Assembly: GCF_013416525.1 (NCBI RefSeq)
Contig: NZ_JACCEM010000008.1
Span: 186,001-250,000 of the forward strand
DNA: 64,000 nt
Direction of reading: 5' to 3'
Origin: Parapusillimonas granuli
Lineage (GTDB): Bacteria; Pseudomonadota; Gammaproteobacteria; Burkholderiales; Burkholderiaceae_B
The notes beneath the pieces were generated by a model, which saw only the letters and a list, made by a program, of their open reading frames with translations, ran no database searches and had not been told where the DNA came from. The position numbers were made by a program, and so were the translations under genes. Shown piece after piece: positions 32,994 to 43,970 of this stretch (position 1 is the first letter of the stretch; each line of letters begins with the position of its first letter).

Positions 32994-33608
32994 CTAGCGC
33001 CCCAGGGCGGCCATCCGTTCAACGTAGCGCGCGATCATGTCCACTTCGAGATTGACCAGGCTGCCGGCGCTCAGGTGCTTCAGGGTCGTGACCTGGACGG
33101 TGTGAGGTATGAGGTTGATGTGGATTTCGCAGCCCGCCGCGTCGTCGTCCACCCGGTTCACGGTCAGGCTCACGCCGTTGACCGCGACCGACCCTTTGTA
33201 CGCCATGTAGCGCGCCATGGACTGCGGAACCCTGATCCTGAGATCCCAGGATTCGCCCACCTGGCCGAAATGGCTGACTTCGCCCAGGCCGTCCACATGG
33301 CCCGACACCAGATGGCCGTCCAGCGAGTCGCCCATGCGCAGGGCATGCTCCAGGTTCACCTCGCCTTTCTGGTCCAGGCCGACGGTGCGCCGCAGGCTCT
33401 CGCGCGAGACGTCGATGCTGAAGGAATCGGCGGACAATTCCACCACCGTCATGCATGCGCCCTGGATGGCGATCGAGTCGCCCAGCTTGTTCGTGTCGCG
33501 CAGAAAGCCTGCGCCGACCCGCACGGTGACCCGCACTCCCGCCTCGTCGCCGCCCAGCGGCTTGACGTCGGTGATCCGCCCCACGGCGGCAACAATTCCC
33601 GTAAACAT
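32994..33608 (-). CDS. ribE: Riboflavin synthase alpha chain
   Basis: A 204-residue protein with two lumazine-binding repeats: MFTGIVAAVGRI at the start of the first, and GHVDGLGEV at the start of the second. VNGVSLTVN and the HT/TTL residues form the active site. It converts two 6,7-dimethyl-8-ribityllumazine molecules to riboflavin. GAAGGAAG precedes the ATG. It lies 9 bp after ribD in the order glyA-nrdR-ribD-ribE, a common betaproteobacterial arrangement. Confidence 0.95.
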   Translation of the reverse strand: MFTGIVAAVGRITDVKPLGGDEAGVRVTVRVGAGFLRDTNKLGDSIAIQGACMTVVELSADSFSIDVSRESLRRTVGLDQKGEVNLEHALRMGDSLDGHLVSGHVDGLGEVSHFGQVGESWDLRIRVPQSMARYMAYKGSVAVNGVSLTVNRVDDDAAGCEIHINLIPHTVQVTTLKHLSAGSLVNLEVDMIARYVERMAALGR

Positions 33609-33617
33609 AAACTTCCT

Positions 33618-34754
33618 TCAGATTCCCACTGCCTGCAGCAATGTATTCCAGTGTTGGACATGGCGCGCACGCAGGCGCAGATCGGGCCCGACCGGATGCG
33701 TGTCGATGAACTCGAACGGCTGGGCCTGGGAAAGGTCGTCCAGCCTTGCCATGTTGACCATGCCTATGCCTTCCCCCAGCAGCATGGGCGCGACATAGAC
33801 GAGGAGCTCGTCCACGCAGCCGGCGTCCAGCAAGGCGCCGCTCAGCCGCGCGCCCGCTTCGATGTGCACTTCATTGACGTCGTGCTCCCCCAGCCATTGC
33901 ATCATGGCTTGCAGGTCCACGCGTTTTCCCGACGGCGGCAGCTGAATCACCCGCACGTTGCGGTCCGCCAGCCGGTCCGCCTTTTCACGGTCAGGGCGGC
34001 AGGTGAAGACCCAGGTTTCCGTGCCGTCGAAGATCCTGGCGCCTTCGTCGACTTCGAAGCGCGTGTCGACCACCGCCTTGATGGGCGGCCTCTCGGTTTC
34101 GACGTGGCGCACGTTCATTTGCGGGTCGTCGGCCTGCAGCGTGCCCGAACCGGTCAGCACCACGCAACTGCGCGCCCGCCAATGATGGCCGTCGGCGCGC
34201 GCGGCGGCGCCGGTGATCCATTTGGATTGCCCGTTGGGCAGGGCGATGCGGCCGTCGATCGAGGACGCGAGCTTGAGCCAGGCCCAGGGCGTCTTGCGGC
34301 TCATGCGCGCGGCGAAGCCGGGGTTGAGGGCCAGCGCCTCTTCCGGACAGACAGGCAGCGTGACCGATATGCCCGCCGCCTGGAGGCGCGCAATGCCCTG
34401 GCCGCCGACCAGCGGATTGGGGTCGCGCATGGCGATGACCACGCGTGCCGGCCGCGCCGCGATGAGGGCGTCGACGCAGGGCGGCGTGCGCCCGAAATGG
34501 CTGCAGGGTTCCAGGGTGACGTAGACCGTGCAGCCCCGCACATCGATGCCGCGCTCCGCGGCCTGGCGCAAGGCCATGACTTCAGCGTGGGGCCCGCCGG
34601 CCCGCTGCGTCGCGCCCGACGCCAGCAGGCGGCCATCGCGCACGATCAGGCAGGCGACGCGCGGGTTGGGCGCGGTGAGATACATGACGCTTTCCGCCAG
34701 CCGGATCGCCTGCCGCATCCACTGCGCGTCGTCGGTGTCCGCTCGAATGTTCAC
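33618..34754 (-). CDS. ribD: Bifunctional riboflavin deaminase/reductase
   Basis: A 378-residue two-domain enzyme. The N-terminal cytidine-deaminase fold has the zinc motif HAEVMAL near residue 55 and [11 protein letters not shown] near 85. The C-terminal reductase domain has [27 protein letters not shown] and [13 protein letters not shown]. It performs the second and third steps of riboflavin synthesis. The start codon is GTG at 34754, whose first bases overlap the nrdR stop (GTGA). An ATG at 34718 is the alternative start. Confidence 0.95.
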   Translation of the reverse strand: MNIRADTDDAQWMRQAIRLAESVMYLTAPNPRVACLIVRDGRLLASGATQRAGGPHAEVMALRQAAERGIDVRGCTVYVTLEPCSHFGRTPPCVDALIAARPARVVIAMRDPNPLVGGQGIARLQAAGISVTLPVCPEEALALNPGFAARMSRKTPWAWLKLASSIDGRIALPNGQSKWITGAAARADGHHWRARSCVVLTGSGTLQADDPQMNVRHVETERPPIKAVVDTRFEVDEGARIFDGTETWVFTCRPDREKADRLADRNVRVIQLPPSGKRVDLQAMMQWLGEHDVNEVHIEAGARLSGALLDAGCVDELLVYVAPMLLGEGIGMVNMARLDDLSQAQPFEFIDTHPVGPDLRLRARHVQHWNTLLQAVGI

Positions 34755-35212
34755 GTTCTGGGGGCGACCTGGATTTCGTCGATCGCCTTGACGAATTCGT
34801 CGATGTTCTCGAAGCTTTTGTAGACGGAGGCGAAGCGCACGTAGGCCACCTGGTCCAGCTTGCGGAGTTCGTTCATGACGAGCTCGCCGATGTATCCGGA
34901 ATTCACCTCGCGCTTGCCGCTGACCAGCAGGCTTTCTTCGATGCGCGCGACCGCCGCGTCCAGGTCTTCGGTGCTCACGGGCCGCTTGCGCAAGGCCAGC
35001 TTCATGCTGCCGCGCAGCTTGGACGGGTCGAACTCCACGCGCGTGCCGTTGCGCTTGACCACCGCCGGCATGACCAGTTCCGCTCTTTCGTAGGTGGTGA
35101 ACCTGCGTTCACAGGCCGCGCAGCGCCGGCGGCGCCTGATGGTGTCGCCCTCTTCGGAAACCCGGGAGTCGATGACTTGCGTATCGGGGCAATTGCAGAA
35201 CGGGCATTTCAT
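34751..35212 (-). CDS. nrdR: Transcriptional repressor NrdR
   Basis: A 153-residue protein. The N-terminal zinc ribbon has CPFC near residue 3 and CAAC near 31, with the [18 protein letters not shown] core. The ATP-cone domain follows ([29 protein letters not shown]). NrdR senses ATP/dATP and represses ribonucleotide reductase genes through paired 16-base boxes. Two such boxes lie upstream of nrdA at 60367-60411 in this same window. It sits between glyA (38 bp upstream) and ribD (4-base overlap). Confidence 0.97.
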   Translation of the reverse strand: MKCPFCNCPDTQVIDSRVSEEGDTIRRRRRCAACERRFTTYERAELVMPAVVKRNGTRVEFDPSKLRGSMKLALRKRPVSTEDLDAAVARIEESLLVSGKREVNSGYIGELVMNELRKLDQVAYVRFASVYKSFENIDEFVKAIDEIQVAPRT

Positions 35213-35250
35213 GGCTGGCGTGCCCCGGGACGCCCCGGGGCGGCTCCGGG

Positions 35251-36495
35251 TTAGCGGTAGACCGGCAGGCGCGCCGTGAGCTCGTTGACGCGAGCGCGCA
35301 CGGCGGCGACCTTGGCCTCGTCGCGCGGGTGGTCGAGCACGTCGGCGATCAGGTGGCCGGTCAGTTCGGCTTCGGCTTCCTTGAAGCCGCGGGTGGTCAT
35401 GGCCGGCGTGCCCAGGCGGATGCCGCTGGTCACGAAGGGCTTTTCAGGGTCGTTGGGAATGGCGTTCTTGTTGACGGTGATGTGCGCCTGGCCGAGCACC
35501 GCTTCGGCTTCCTTGCCGGTGATGCCCTTGGCGCGCAGGTCGACCAGCATCACGTGGCTTTCGGTGCGCCCCGAAACGATGCGCAGGCCGCGCTCGACCA
35601 GGGTGCGGGCCAGCACGTCGGCGTTCTTCACGACCTGGGCGGCATACTCCTTGAATTCGGGGGACAAGGCTTCCTTGAACGCCACCGCCTTGCCCGCGAT
35701 GACGTGCATGAGCGGGCCGCCCTGGATGCCCGGGAAAATGGCGGAGTTGACGGCTTTTTCGTATTCGGACTTCATCATGATGACGCCGCCGCGCGGGCCG
35801 CGCAGCGATTTGTGCGTGGTCGAGGTGACGAAGTCGGCATGGGGCGTGGGGTTGGGGTATACGCCGCCCGCGACCAGGCCCGCATAGTGGGCGATGTCGA
35901 CCATGAACAGGGCGCCGTTGTCGTGCGCGATGCGCGCCATGCGTTCGAAGTCGATGCGCAGCGAATAGGCCGAGGCCCCGCCGACGATGAGCTTGGGCTT
36001 GTGGGCCTTGGCCAGGGCTTCGAGCTGGGCGTAATCGAGCTCTTCGTTGGCGTCCAGGCCGTAGGAAACGAAGTTGTAGAGCTTGCCCGACGCATTGACG
36101 GGCGAGCCGTGGGTAAGGTGGCCGCCTTCGGCCAGGCTCATGCCCAGGACGGTGTCGCCGGGCTTGAGCACGGCCATGTAGACGGCCTGGTTGGCCTGCG
36201 AGCCGGAATTGGGCTGGACGTTGGCCGCTTCGGCGCCGAAGATTTCCTTGAGGCGGTCGATCGCCAACTGTTCGACGATGTCCACGTACTCGCAGCCGCC
36301 GTAATAGCGCTTGCCGGGATAGCCTTCCGCATACTTGTTCGTGAGCTGCGTGCCTTGCGCCTGCATGACCGCGGGGCTGGTGTAGTTTTCGGACGCGATC
36401 AGCTCGATGTGCTGTTCCTGGCGGACATTCTCTTGCTGGATGGCTGCCCAGACTTCGGCATCGACTTGATCGAGGGTGCGGGAACGGTCAAACAT
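35251..36495 (-). CDS. glyA: Serine hydroxymethyltransferase
   Basis: A 414-residue PLP enzyme. The Schiff-base Lys lies in [15 protein letters not shown], with [13 protein letters not shown] at the start and [15 protein letters not shown] in the middle. It converts serine and tetrahydrofolate to glycine and 5,10-methylene-tetrahydrofolate. The ATG at 36495 (MFDRSRTL) has AGGATA upstream and gives the usual length; the frame extends ten codons further but lacks family sequence. It is the first gene of glyA-nrdR-ribD-ribE. Confidence 0.96.
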   Translation of the reverse strand: MFDRSRTLDQVDAEVWAAIQQENVRQEQHIELIASENYTSPAVMQAQGTQLTNKYAEGYPGKRYYGGCEYVDIVEQLAIDRLKEIFGAEAANVQPNSGSQANQAVYMAVLKPGDTVLGMSLAEGGHLTHGSPVNASGKLYNFVSYGLDANEELDYAQLEALAKAHKPKLIVGGASAYSLRIDFERMARIAHDNGALFMVDIAHYAGLVAGGVYPNPTPHADFVTSTTHKSLRGPRGGVIMMKSEYEKAVNSAIFPGIQGGPLMHVIAGKAVAFKEALSPEFKEYAAQVVKNADVLARTLVERGLRIVSGRTESHVMLVDLRAKGITGKEAEAVLGQAHITVNKNAIPNDPEKPFVTSGIRLGTPAMTTRGFKEAEAELTGHLIADVLDHPRDEAKVAAVRARVNELTARLPVYR

Positions 36496-36666
36496 GGGGT
36501 ATCCTGGATAAGATTGTTGCTGCAAGCAAAAAGGCGAGACCGCATTTTACCGCGAATGCCGGCGAGGGGTCGGCGGCGCGCCCTCCGGGGCCCGCCCCCT
36601 TTCCTGTTCAAGCGCCCGGTTCAGCGCCCCCTGTAAGGGAACGCCCGGCCGGTCGGGTAGCGCCGG

Positions 36667-37302
36667 TCAGCTGCGGCCTGCCAGGCGCGGATTCAGCGTA
36701 TACAGCCCGGTGATCGAAGCCTGGCCGAGTATGTGGCCCTGCATGGCTTTCATGGCGTCCGCCCCGGTGAACCGGCCTTCGAAGGGCAGTTCGGCGATGT
36801 CCAGCGCATAGACGGTGAATATATAGCGGTGCGGGATGGAATCGTTCCATGGGGGGCATGGGCCGTCGTAGCCGAAGTAGTCGCCGTTCATGTCGCGGTC
36901 GGCCGCGAACCATGCGGTGTAGTCGTTCACGCCCTGGCGCGTGCCGTCGAGCGCCAGCGGCCCCGCCTTGCCCCTGGGCGTGATGCCGTTCGAGTACGCC
37001 CCTTCGGCGATTTCGGTGGTGGCGGCGGGGATGTCGATCAGCACCCAGTGGTAGAAGTCCACACGCGGCAGCGTATCGGGGATCTCGCGCCCTTCCTGGT
37101 TCACGTCGTCGGGTTTGCTGGGGACGTCCGGGTCGTGGCAGATGACCACGAAGGACTGCGTGCCCGCCGGCGCGTCCGACCAGGACAGCTGCGGATTGAC
37201 GTTACCCGCCAGCGCCACATGATTCTGGCCATCGATCTTTCCAAAGGCATAGCGCTCCGGGATGTTGCCCTGATCGGTAAAAGACTCACTGGTAAGCTTC
37301 AT
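36667..37302 (-). CDS. YbhB/YbcL-type PEBP family protein
   Basis: A 211-residue protein of the phosphatidylethanolamine-binding (Raf-kinase-inhibitor-like) family: NPQLSWSDAPAGTQSFVVICHDPDVP, VDFYHWVLIDIP, a GYDGPCPPWNDSIPHRYIFTVYALD segment, and a short hydrophobic C-terminal strand. There is no signal peptide. Function of bacterial members is not established. It stands alone, 33 bp from tyrS and in the same direction. Confidence 0.85.
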   Translation of the reverse strand: MKLTSESFTDQGNIPERYAFGKIDGQNHVALAGNVNPQLSWSDAPAGTQSFVVICHDPDVPSKPDDVNQEGREIPDTLPRVDFYHWVLIDIPAATTEIAEGAYSNGITPRGKAGPLALDGTRQGVNDYTAWFAADRDMNGDYFGYDGPCPPWNDSIPHRYIFTVYALDIAELPFEGRFTGADAMKAMQGHILGQASITGLYTLNPRLAGRS

Positions 37303-37335
37303 AAGGTACTCCTGGTCAAACGGCTGGCGTGCTTG

Positions 37336-38565
37336 TCAGCCTGTTAACGTGACGCGGGCAAACTTGCGCTTGCCCACCTGTATGACGTAGGTGCCCGCTT
37401 CGAGCTGCAGGGATTTGTCTTCGATGCGGGCGCCGTCCACGCGCACACCGCCCTGCTCGACGTTGCGCTGCGCCTCGGCGCCCGACGCGGCGAGCCCGGC
37501 CTCGCGCAAGACCTTGAGTATGCCCAGGGGCGCCGCGCCCACGGCGACTTCCGGCATGTCGTCGGGAATGGCGCCGTCGCGGAACCTGGCTTCGAACGAC
37601 GCGAGCGCGCCCTCGGCCGCCTGCCGTGAATGGAAGCGCGCGACGATCTCCTGGGCCAGCGCGACCTTGGCCTCGCGCGGGTTCAGGCCTTCACGCACCC
37701 GCCGTTCGAGGTCGGCGATTTCCTGCATGGAACGGAACGACAGCAGCTCGTAGTATTTCCACATGAGGGTGTCTGAAATCGACATGAGCTTGCCGAACAT
37801 GGAGTCGGCCGGCTCGGTGATGCCGATGTAGTTGCCCTTGGACTTGGACATCTTGTCGACGCCGTCCGTGCCTTCCAGCAGAGGCATGGTCAGGATGCAT
37901 TGGGGTTCCTGGCCGTATTCCTTCTGGAGCTCGCGGCCCACCAGCAGGTTGAACTTCTGGTCGGTTCCGCCGAGTTCGAGGTCGGCCTTGAGCTCGACGG
38001 AATCGTATCCCTGCATGAGCGGGTACAGGAATTCATGGACCGAGATGGGGATGCCGCCCTTGAAGCGGCGCGTGAAGTCTTCGCGCTCCATCATGCGCGC
38101 GACCGTGTAGCGGGACGCCAGTTGGATCAGCCCGCGCGCGCCCAGCGCATCGCACCATTCAGAGTTGTAGCGGATCTCGGTCCTGGACGGGTCCAGCACC
38201 AGGCTGGCCTGCGCGTAATAGGTCTTGGCGTTTTCCTGGATCTGTTCGGCCGTGAGCGGCGGGCGCGTGGCGTTGCGCCCGCTTGGATCGCCGATCATGG
38301 AGGTGAAGTCCCCGATCAGGAAGATGACCGTATGCCCGAGGTCCTGCAGCTGGCGCATTTTATTGAGGACGACGGTATGCCCCAAGTGGATGTCGGGCGC
38401 CGTGGGATCCAGCCCCAGCTTGATCCGCAAAGGCTTGCCCGTGGCATAGCTGCGCGCGAGCTTGCCGGCAAATTCGGACTCGACCAGCAGCTCGTCGCAA
38501 CCGCGCTTGACGATGCTCAGCGCTTCTTCGACCTGAGGGGTGATTGGGGCTTCGTTCAGGGACAT
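37336..38565 (-). CDS. tyrS: Tyrosyl-tRNA synthetase
   Basis: A 409-residue class I synthetase. HLGHTV (the HIGH motif) is near residue 60, KMSKSKGN (KMSKS) near 240, and a C-terminal S4 RNA-binding domain begins about residue 345 ([21 protein letters not shown]). It charges tRNA-Tyr. The sequence type with [18 protein letters not shown] is the TyrRS form found in many proteobacteria. It is divergent from the M23 peptidase gene across a 203-base interval in which no clear promoter stands out. Confidence 0.96.
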   Translation of the reverse strand: MSLNEAPITPQVEEALSIVKRGCDELLVESEFAGKLARSYATGKPLRIKLGLDPTAPDIHLGHTVVLNKMRQLQDLGHTVIFLIGDFTSMIGDPSGRNATRPPLTAEQIQENAKTYYAQASLVLDPSRTEIRYNSEWCDALGARGLIQLASRYTVARMMEREDFTRRFKGGIPISVHEFLYPLMQGYDSVELKADLELGGTDQKFNLLVGRELQKEYGQEPQCILTMPLLEGTDGVDKMSKSKGNYIGITEPADSMFGKLMSISDTLMWKYYELLSFRSMQEIADLERRVREGLNPREAKVALAQEIVARFHSRQAAEGALASFEARFRDGAIPDDMPEVAVGAAPLGILKVLREAGLAASGAEAQRNVEQGGVRVDGARIEDKSLQLEAGTYVIQVGKRKFARVTLTG

Positions 38566-38768
38566 ATAACGGGTTTCATCAATTAAAACAAAAAAATGCT
38601 CGAAAAATCGAACTCAATACGCTAGCATAACGTGCGAGCGCAAACCATGCATGGCCATGGGCGATACCAGAACAGATGCGGTTCATCATATTATCAGAGC
38701 GCTCCGCCCTCATGAACGGCACATCCACCCATTACAGCAGCGCCTTTTAACAGGTCTTGATTTTGTTT

Positions 38769-40139
38769 ATGTTCAAGAAAGGGAATATTGGCAATCCCTC
38801 CTACCGCGACATGGTTCGGGCAAATCGCCGGCACCACGTCGTCCGCAACGGGCTGGCATTGATCGCGCTCGGCCTGTTCGCCGGAGCCGCCGCGCTGGCA
38901 GTGGTCCAGCCCCCCGAAGCCCCCGTCATATACCAGGCCCGCCAGACGCTGGATCTTCCCGATCCGGCCCCTCAGGTCTCCAGTCTTTCCGCCGACCCCT
39001 TCATCAGTGAAACGCAGATCCGCCGAGGCGACACGCTTGCGGCGCTGCTGCAGCGCCTGCGCGTCCAGGAGCCCGGCCTGCTGCAGTTCCTGGCGCAAGA
39101 CAAGGACGCCCGCTCCATCTACAAGCTGTACCCCGGCCGCAGCGTGCAGGCGGCCCTGGACGGCGACGGCAACCTGGTCTGGCTTCGCTACAACCATACT
39201 CCCGGCGCCAGCAATAACGGTACCTATGTTTCCCGCTGGCTGGAGGTCACCCCCGACGGCAAGGGCGGCTTCACCGCCGACGAGCGCAGCCAGGTGGCCG
39301 ACGTGCACATACGCATCGCCGAGAACCACATCGTCAGCTCCTTGTTCGGCGCCACGGACGACGCCGACATCCCCGATGCCATCACGCTCCAAATGACGGA
39401 CATCCTGGGCAGCAAGATCGACTTCATGCGCGACCTGCGCAGCGGGGACCGCTTCCGCATCATCTACGAAACCTATTCGCACGAAGGCCGCGACGTCGGC
39501 ACGGGCCGCATTCTCGCGCTGGAATTCATCAATCGCGGCAAAGCCTACGAAGCCGTCTGGTTTTCGGCCGACGGCAAGAACGGCAGCTATTACGATTTCG
39601 AAGGCGGCAGCCTGCAGGGCGCGTTCCTGCGCAGCGCCTTGAAGTTCACCCGCATCAGTTCCACTTTCGGCATGCGCAAACACCCCGTGCACGGCACCTG
39701 GCGTGGCCACAAAGGCGTGGACTACGCCGCTCCCAACGGCACGCCCATCCACGCCACGGCGGACGGCGTCGTCGATTTCCGCGGTTGGCAAAACGGCTAC
39801 GGCAACACCATCATCCTGAAGCACCACAACGGCATCAGCACGCTTTACGCGCACCAAAGCCGCTTCGAGAACGGGCTCAAGAAGGGCGACAGCGTCAAGC
39901 AGGGGCAGTTGATCGGCTACGTGGGCTCCACCGGCTGGTCCACCGGGCCGCATCTGCACTATGAATTCCGGGTCAACAACAACCCGGTCGACCCGCTATC
40001 GGTCGACCTGCCCGTCGCACGCACGCTCGACAACTCCCAGCGCGCGGCATTCCAGGAGACGGTCGCGCAATACCGCGAGCACATCCATCTTCTGACCGAT
40101 CTGCAGGAAGGCGGCGCGCCCCAGCTGGCCAGCCGCTGA
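38769..40139 (+). CDS. M23-family murein endopeptidase with membrane anchor
   Basis: A roughly 456-residue protein. One N-terminal transmembrane segment (VRNGLALIALGLFAGAAALAV, near 29-49) places the rest in the periplasm. A middle domain resembles the LysM-like/Csd3 N-terminal region (ISETQIRRGDTLAALLQRL). The C-terminal LytM domain has FGMRKHPVHGTWRGHKGVDYAAPNGTPI with the zinc-binding His and Asp, and GPHLHYEF with the HxH motif. It cleaves peptide crosslinks in peptidoglycan. The ATG at 38769 is preferred over a TTG at 38757. It precedes anmK by 22 bp, linking wall cleavage with anhydromuropeptide recycling. Confidence 0.9.
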   Translation: MFKKGNIGNPSYRDMVRANRRHHVVRNGLALIALGLFAGAAALAVVQPPEAPVIYQARQTLDLPDPAPQVSSLSADPFISETQIRRGDTLAALLQRLRVQEPGLLQFLAQDKDARSIYKLYPGRSVQAALDGDGNLVWLRYNHTPGASNNGTYVSRWLEVTPDGKGGFTADERSQVADVHIRIAENHIVSSLFGATDDADIPDAITLQMTDILGSKIDFMRDLRSGDRFRIIYETYSHEGRDVGTGRILALEFINRGKAYEAVWFSADGKNGSYYDFEGGSLQGAFLRSALKFTRISSTFGMRKHPVHGTWRGHKGVDYAAPNGTPIHATADGVVDFRGWQNGYGNTIILKHHNGISTLYAHQSRFENGLKKGDSVKQGQLIGYVGSTGWSTGPHLHYEFRVNNNPVDPLSVDLPVARTLDNSQRAAFQETVAQYREHIHLLTDLQEGGAPQLASR

Positions 40140-40161
40140 CCCCCACCAGGCAAGGCCCGGC

Positions 40162-41271
40162 ATGCCACAGAACCTGTTCGTGGGTCTCATGTCGGGCACC
40201 AGCACCGACGGCGTGGATGCGGTGCTGGCCGATTTCGGCGGCGACGGCCGCCCCGCCATCCTGGACTCATGCTCGCTGGCCATGCCCGCCGCGCTGCGCG
40301 ACGAGCTGCTGGCCCTGAACTCGCCCGGCCCCGACGAGCTGGCCCGCGCGGCGCGGGCGGCCAATGCCCTCGTCCGCCTGTATGCGCGCGCCACGCATGA
40401 GGTGCTGAAGCGCGCGGGCGTGGCCGCCGCCCAAGTCCGCGCCATCGGAGCCCACGGCCAGACCGTCCGGCACGACCCCGCCGCCGGATACACCATCCAG
40501 CTGAACTCGCCCGCCCTGCTGGTGGAGCTCACCGGCATCCCCGTCATCGCGGACTTCCGCTCGCGCGACATCGCCGCCGGCGGCCAGGGGGCGCCGCTGG
40601 TGCCGGCCTTCCATCACGCGGTGTTCGCCTGCGGCCATCCGCGCGCCGTGCTGAACCTGGGCGGCATCGCCAACGTGACGCTGCTGGAACCGGACGGCGA
40701 AATCCGCGGCTTCGATACCGGCCCCGCGAACGTGCTGCTCGACATGTGGATACAGTCGAGCACGGGCCGGCCCTATGACGATGAAGGCAAGTGGGCGGCC
40801 AGCGGCCGCTGCGATGCGCGGCTGCTGGAACATCTGCTGGAAAGCGAGCCCTGGTTCAAGCTGGCTCCGCCCAAGTCCACGGGCCGGGACTTGTTCAATT
40901 GGCCGTGGCTCAGCGGGCGCCTCAATACGTTCTACGACCGGGCCGCGCGCCTGCGCGACAACGACGTGCAGGCCACGCTGCAGCGGCTGACGGCGCGCAG
41001 CGCGGCCCGCGCGATCATGGAACACGCGCCCAAGACACAAGAGGTGCTGGTGTGCGGCGGCGGGGCGCTGAACACGGGGCTGCTGAATGACTTACGGGCG
41101 GAACTGGGCCGCCCGGTCGACCCGACGTCGGTGCATGGCATACCGGTGCAACTGGTGGAGGCTCTGGCTTTCGCCTGGCTCGCCTGGATGCATGAAGAAG
41201 GCCGGCCGGCCTGCCTGCCCGCCGTGACCGGGGCGCGCACGGCCACCATCGCCGGGTGCAGGTACCCCTAG
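40162..41271 (+). CDS. anmK: Anhydro-N-acetylmuramic acid kinase
   Basis: A 369-residue kinase: [15 protein letters not shown] at the N-terminus (ATP loop), [32 protein letters not shown] and [11 protein letters not shown]. It phosphorylates and opens 1,6-anhydro-MurNAc in murein recycling. It is probably in one unit with the upstream M23 peptidase. Its TAG stop overlaps the convergent erpA stop in the shared tetranucleotide CTAG (41268-41271). Confidence 0.95.
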   Translation: MPQNLFVGLMSGTSTDGVDAVLADFGGDGRPAILDSCSLAMPAALRDELLALNSPGPDELARAARAANALVRLYARATHEVLKRAGVAAAQVRAIGAHGQTVRHDPAAGYTIQLNSPALLVELTGIPVIADFRSRDIAAGGQGAPLVPAFHHAVFACGHPRAVLNLGGIANVTLLEPDGEIRGFDTGPANVLLDMWIQSSTGRPYDDEGKWAASGRCDARLLEHLLESEPWFKLAPPKSTGRDLFNWPWLSGRLNTFYDRAARLRDNDVQATLQRLTARSAARAIMEHAPKTQEVLVCGGGALNTGLLNDLRAELGRPVDPTSVHGIPVQLVEALAFAWLAWMHEEGRPACLPAVTGARTATIAGCRYP

Positions 41272-41636
41272 ACGGCGAAGGACGAGCCGCAGCCGCAGGT
41301 GGTGTTGGCGTTCGGGTTGCGGATGACGAACTGCGCGCCCTCCAGATCGTCCTTGTAGTCGATCTCGGCGCCGACCAGATACTGGAAGCTCATGGGATCG
41401 ACCAGCAGCTGCACGCCCGCCTTGTCGATGGCGGTGTCGTCGTCGTTCACCGTTTCATCGAACGTGAAGCCATACTGGAAGCCCGAGCAGCCGCCCCCTT
41501 GCACGAAGACGCGCAGCTTGAGGTCGGGATTGCCTTCCTCGTCGAGCAGTTCCTTGACTTTGGCGGCCGCCGCGTCGGTGAAGATCAGCGGAGACGGCGG
41601 CGCTTGCAGATCGACGGTTTCACTAAGGGTATTCAT
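41268..41636 (-). CDS. erpA: Iron-sulfur cluster insertion protein
   Basis: A 122-residue A-type carrier with the three conserved cysteines: Cys in [11 protein letters not shown], and the CGC pair in [10 protein letters not shown] at the end. The acidic insert [18 protein letters not shown] is typical of ErpA. It carries 4Fe-4S clusters to targets such as IspG/IspH. The gene ends tail to tail with anmK and starts 59 bp downstream of the DUF6776 gene in the same direction. Confidence 0.94.
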   Translation of the reverse strand: MNTLSETVDLQAPPSPLIFTDAAAAKVKELLDEEGNPDLKLRVFVQGGGCSGFQYGFTFDETVNDDDTAIDKAGVQLLVDPMSFQYLVGAEIDYKDDLEGAQFVIRNPNANTTCGCGSSFAV

Positions 41637-41694
41637 CAGAGCACTCCATGGCAGCGATACAGGCTGCGCGAACTAAACCACTATAACATCGCCG

Positions 41695-42399
41695 TCACTT
41701 GGCGGCGGAAAGGGCGATGGTGCGCGAGGCGCGGACCGCGGCCCCTTCCAGGACATTGAGCGTGACGGACGTGGGCTCGAAATTGCCGGGCAGGCTGAGT
41801 AGGCCCGCGCCCCGCTGGAACTGGTCGAACGCCAGCGCAAAGCCGTCTGTGTCGGGCGCGACGGATTCGGACCCGCCGGGCGAACGGGCGGCCTCCAAGG
41901 TGATTTTAACCTCTTTCCCGTCGCGCACGCCCTGAGCCACGAATTGCAGCACCCCCTTGAATAGGGACTCGCCCTGGGCGCTGCGCTGGAGCAGCACCCT
42001 GTACAGTAAATTGGGGCCGATCCGCTCGATTTCAAGCGCCCTGATGCTGATGGCGCCCTTGGGGCCCGGCGGCAGGAGCTGGTCGAAGAATGCAAGCTGG
42101 TCACGCAGGCGGCCCAGCTCGGCCTGGGCGGACTGCAAGGACGCTTCCAGGCCTTTGCGGGTGCTTTCTTCCATGACCAATTGCCCGCCCAGCGCGTCGT
42201 TCTGCGCCCGGAGCGCGGCCAGTTCGGCCCGCGCGCGCAGCAGGCTGTGCCGTTCGGCGTCGGGCGGCGGATCGCCGCCCGTGGATTCCAGCCAATATGC
42301 GGCGCCCAGGCCGCCCAGCACCACCCCCAGCAAGACGCCGAGAAGGAAGCCGAACAGCCGGACGCCTGGTTTCCTGCCCTTAGGGGAGGATGGCGACAT
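41695..42399 (-). CDS. Single-pass membrane protein with coiled coil (DUF6776-like)
   Basis: A 234-residue protein. A transmembrane segment near residues 14-36 ([22 protein letters not shown]) is followed by a coiled coil of about 60 residues rich in Leu, Ala, Arg and Glu. A beta-rich C-terminal domain follows ([19 protein letters not shown]...[11 protein letters not shown]). The layout recalls the DUF6776 family found in betaproteobacteria next to erpA and argC. Function unknown. The first 20 bases overlap the end of argC. Confidence 0.8.
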   Translation of the reverse strand: MSPSSPKGRKPGVRLFGFLLGVLLGVVLGGLGAAYWLESTGGDPPPDAERHSLLRARAELAALRAQNDALGGQLVMEESTRKGLEASLQSAQAELGRLRDQLAFFDQLLPPGPKGAISIRALEIERIGPNLLYRVLLQRSAQGESLFKGVLQFVAQGVRDGKEVKITLEAARSPGGSESVAPDTDGFALAFDQFQRGAGLLSLPGNFEPTSVTLNVLEGAAVRASRTIALSAAK

Positions 42400-43444
42400 G
42401 CGTCAGGCCCGTGGACTCGGGCAGACCGAACATCAGGTTCATGTTCTGCACGGCCTGGCCCGAAGCGCCTTTGACGAGATTGTCCTGGATGACGAGGATG
42501 ATGAGCTGATCGCCGTTGCCGGGCCGGTGCAGGGCGATGCGCAACTGGTTGGAGGCGCGCACCGAGCGGGTTTCGGGCAGCGCGCCGGCGGGCATCACGT
42601 CGACGAAGGGTTCGTCGGCGTAACGCTGTTCGAACAGCGCCTGGAAGTCGGTATCCAGCGCATCGGGCAGGATGCGGGCGTACAGGGTGGAAAACATGCC
42701 GCGTATCATGGGCACCAGATGCGGCACGAAAGTCAGGCCCACCGGCCCGCCCGCCAGGGCGTTCAGCTGCTCGGAGATTTCGGGGTGATGGCGATGGCCG
42801 GCCACGCCGTAGGCCTTGAAGTTGTCGCCGGCCTCCGAGAACAGCGTGCTGACCTCGGCCTTGCGGCCGGCGCCGGACACCCCCGACTTGCAGTCGGCGA
42901 TGATGTGGCTGGTATCGATCAGCTTGCGGCCGCCTTCCAGCAAGGGGGCGAGCCCCAGCAGCACGGTGGTGGGATAGCAGCCCGGGTTGCCCACGACCTT
43001 GGCGCCCGCGATCTTGGGCCGGTTGAGCTCGACCAGGCCATAGACCGATTCGGCCAGGATGTCGGGGCAGCAGTGCGGCATCTTGTACCAGCGTTCGAAG
43101 ACCTGGGTGTCCTGCAGCCGGAAATCGGCGGCCAGGTCGATGATGCGCACGCCGCGTTCCAGCAGGGTCTTGGCCTGGCTCATGGCGACGCCGTGCGGCG
43201 TCGCGAAGAAGACGACGTCGCAGTCTTCGAGTGCGGCTTTCTCGGGCGTCTGGAAGCAGAGGTCGACGCGGCCGCGCAGGTTGGGATACATGTCGGCCAC
43301 GGGCATGCCGTCTTCCTTGCGGGAAGTGATGGCCGTGAGCTCGACCTGCGGATGCTGGGACAACAGGCGCAACAATTCAACGCCCGTATAGCCCGTGCCG
43401 CCCACAATGCCTGCTTTGATCCGAGATGCCGCTGCCGATGTCAT
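42380..43444 (-). CDS. argC: N-acetyl-gamma-glutamyl-phosphate reductase
   Basis: A 354-residue NADP-dependent reductase of arginine synthesis. [17 protein letters not shown] is the nucleotide-binding motif. The catalytic Cys lies in [19 protein letters not shown], and the later His is in [12 protein letters not shown]. The ATG at 43444 has GGAAAAGG upstream. The open frame extends 13 codons further but without family sequence. The last 20 bases overlap the DUF6776-like gene. Confidence 0.96.
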   Translation of the reverse strand: MTSAAASRIKAGIVGGTGYTGVELLRLLSQHPQVELTAITSRKEDGMPVADMYPNLRGRVDLCFQTPEKAALEDCDVVFFATPHGVAMSQAKTLLERGVRIIDLAADFRLQDTQVFERWYKMPHCCPDILAESVYGLVELNRPKIAGAKVVGNPGCYPTTVLLGLAPLLEGGRKLIDTSHIIADCKSGVSGAGRKAEVSTLFSEAGDNFKAYGVAGHRHHPEISEQLNALAGGPVGLTFVPHLVPMIRGMFSTLYARILPDALDTDFQALFEQRYADEPFVDVMPAGALPETRSVRASNQLRIALHRPGNGDQLIILVIQDNLVKGASGQAVQNMNLMFGLPESTGLTHVAILP

Positions 43445-43532
43445 GACCTTTTCCAAAATAAAAAAAAACCGCAATAGCACCATTATGCAACAAGCGGGGC
43501 CGGCGTGCAGCAGCCGCGGCCCTCATCGGAAG

Positions 43533-43970
43533 CTAGCGCCTGGAAAACAGATTCCGGGGATGCAGGGCCGGCAGGTCGATGGCGTCGAGCGTGTTCTTGA
43601 CCAGCAATCCCAGCTCGGTATCGCCTTCCATCACCAGTCTTCGGCTGAAGAACAAGGTGTCGGGGTCTTCCTTGCGCTGCATGAGCAGGAGAAAGTCATG
43701 GGCGGTCGCGGCGATCGTCAGGGCGGGCTCGGCCTGGTGGCGGGCCGCCACGAAGCCGCGGCCCTTCCAGGTGAAATCGAACTGGACGCCCGCGTCCCGC
43801 ACCCGGATGCGCAAGGCCTCACCATCCAGCGCTTGAAGCGTGTCGGCCGGCAGATGCCGGGCCAGGAAAAGATTCAGGCCCTGCACGAACAGCAGGGATC
43901 CCGGAAAGGCCGGCAGGACCGAAAGCAGCTTGGCCACGGGCTCGGGCAGTCGATAGGCAGTCGCGTTCAT
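43533..43970 (-). CDS. ubiT: SCP2-domain accessory factor for O2-independent ubiquinone synthesis
   Basis: A 145-residue protein consisting of an SCP2 sterol-carrier-like domain (HLPADTLQALDGEALRIRVRDAGVQFDFTWKGRGF), matching UbiT. UbiT binds hydrophobic ubiquinone precursors during oxygen-independent ubiquinone synthesis. Its ATG overlaps the ubiV stop by one base (TGATG). It is the last gene of ubiU-ubiV-ubiT, whose control is likely anaerobic (see the FNR-like box at 45981-45994). Confidence 0.88.
   Translation of the reverse strand: MNATAYRLPEPVAKLLSVLPAFPGSLLFVQGLNLFLARHLPADTLQALDGEALRIRVRDAGVQFDFTWKGRGFVAARHQAEPALTIAATAHDFLLLMQRKEDPDTLFFSRRLVMEGDTELGLLVKNTLDAIDLPALHPRNLFSRR

Noticed and set aside
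31089-34823. A 1244-codon plus-strand frame across the GMC oxidoreductase, ribE and ribD
   Set aside because: It spans several genes with strong motifs on the other strand and also crosses the tRNA leader, so it cannot be a real gene.
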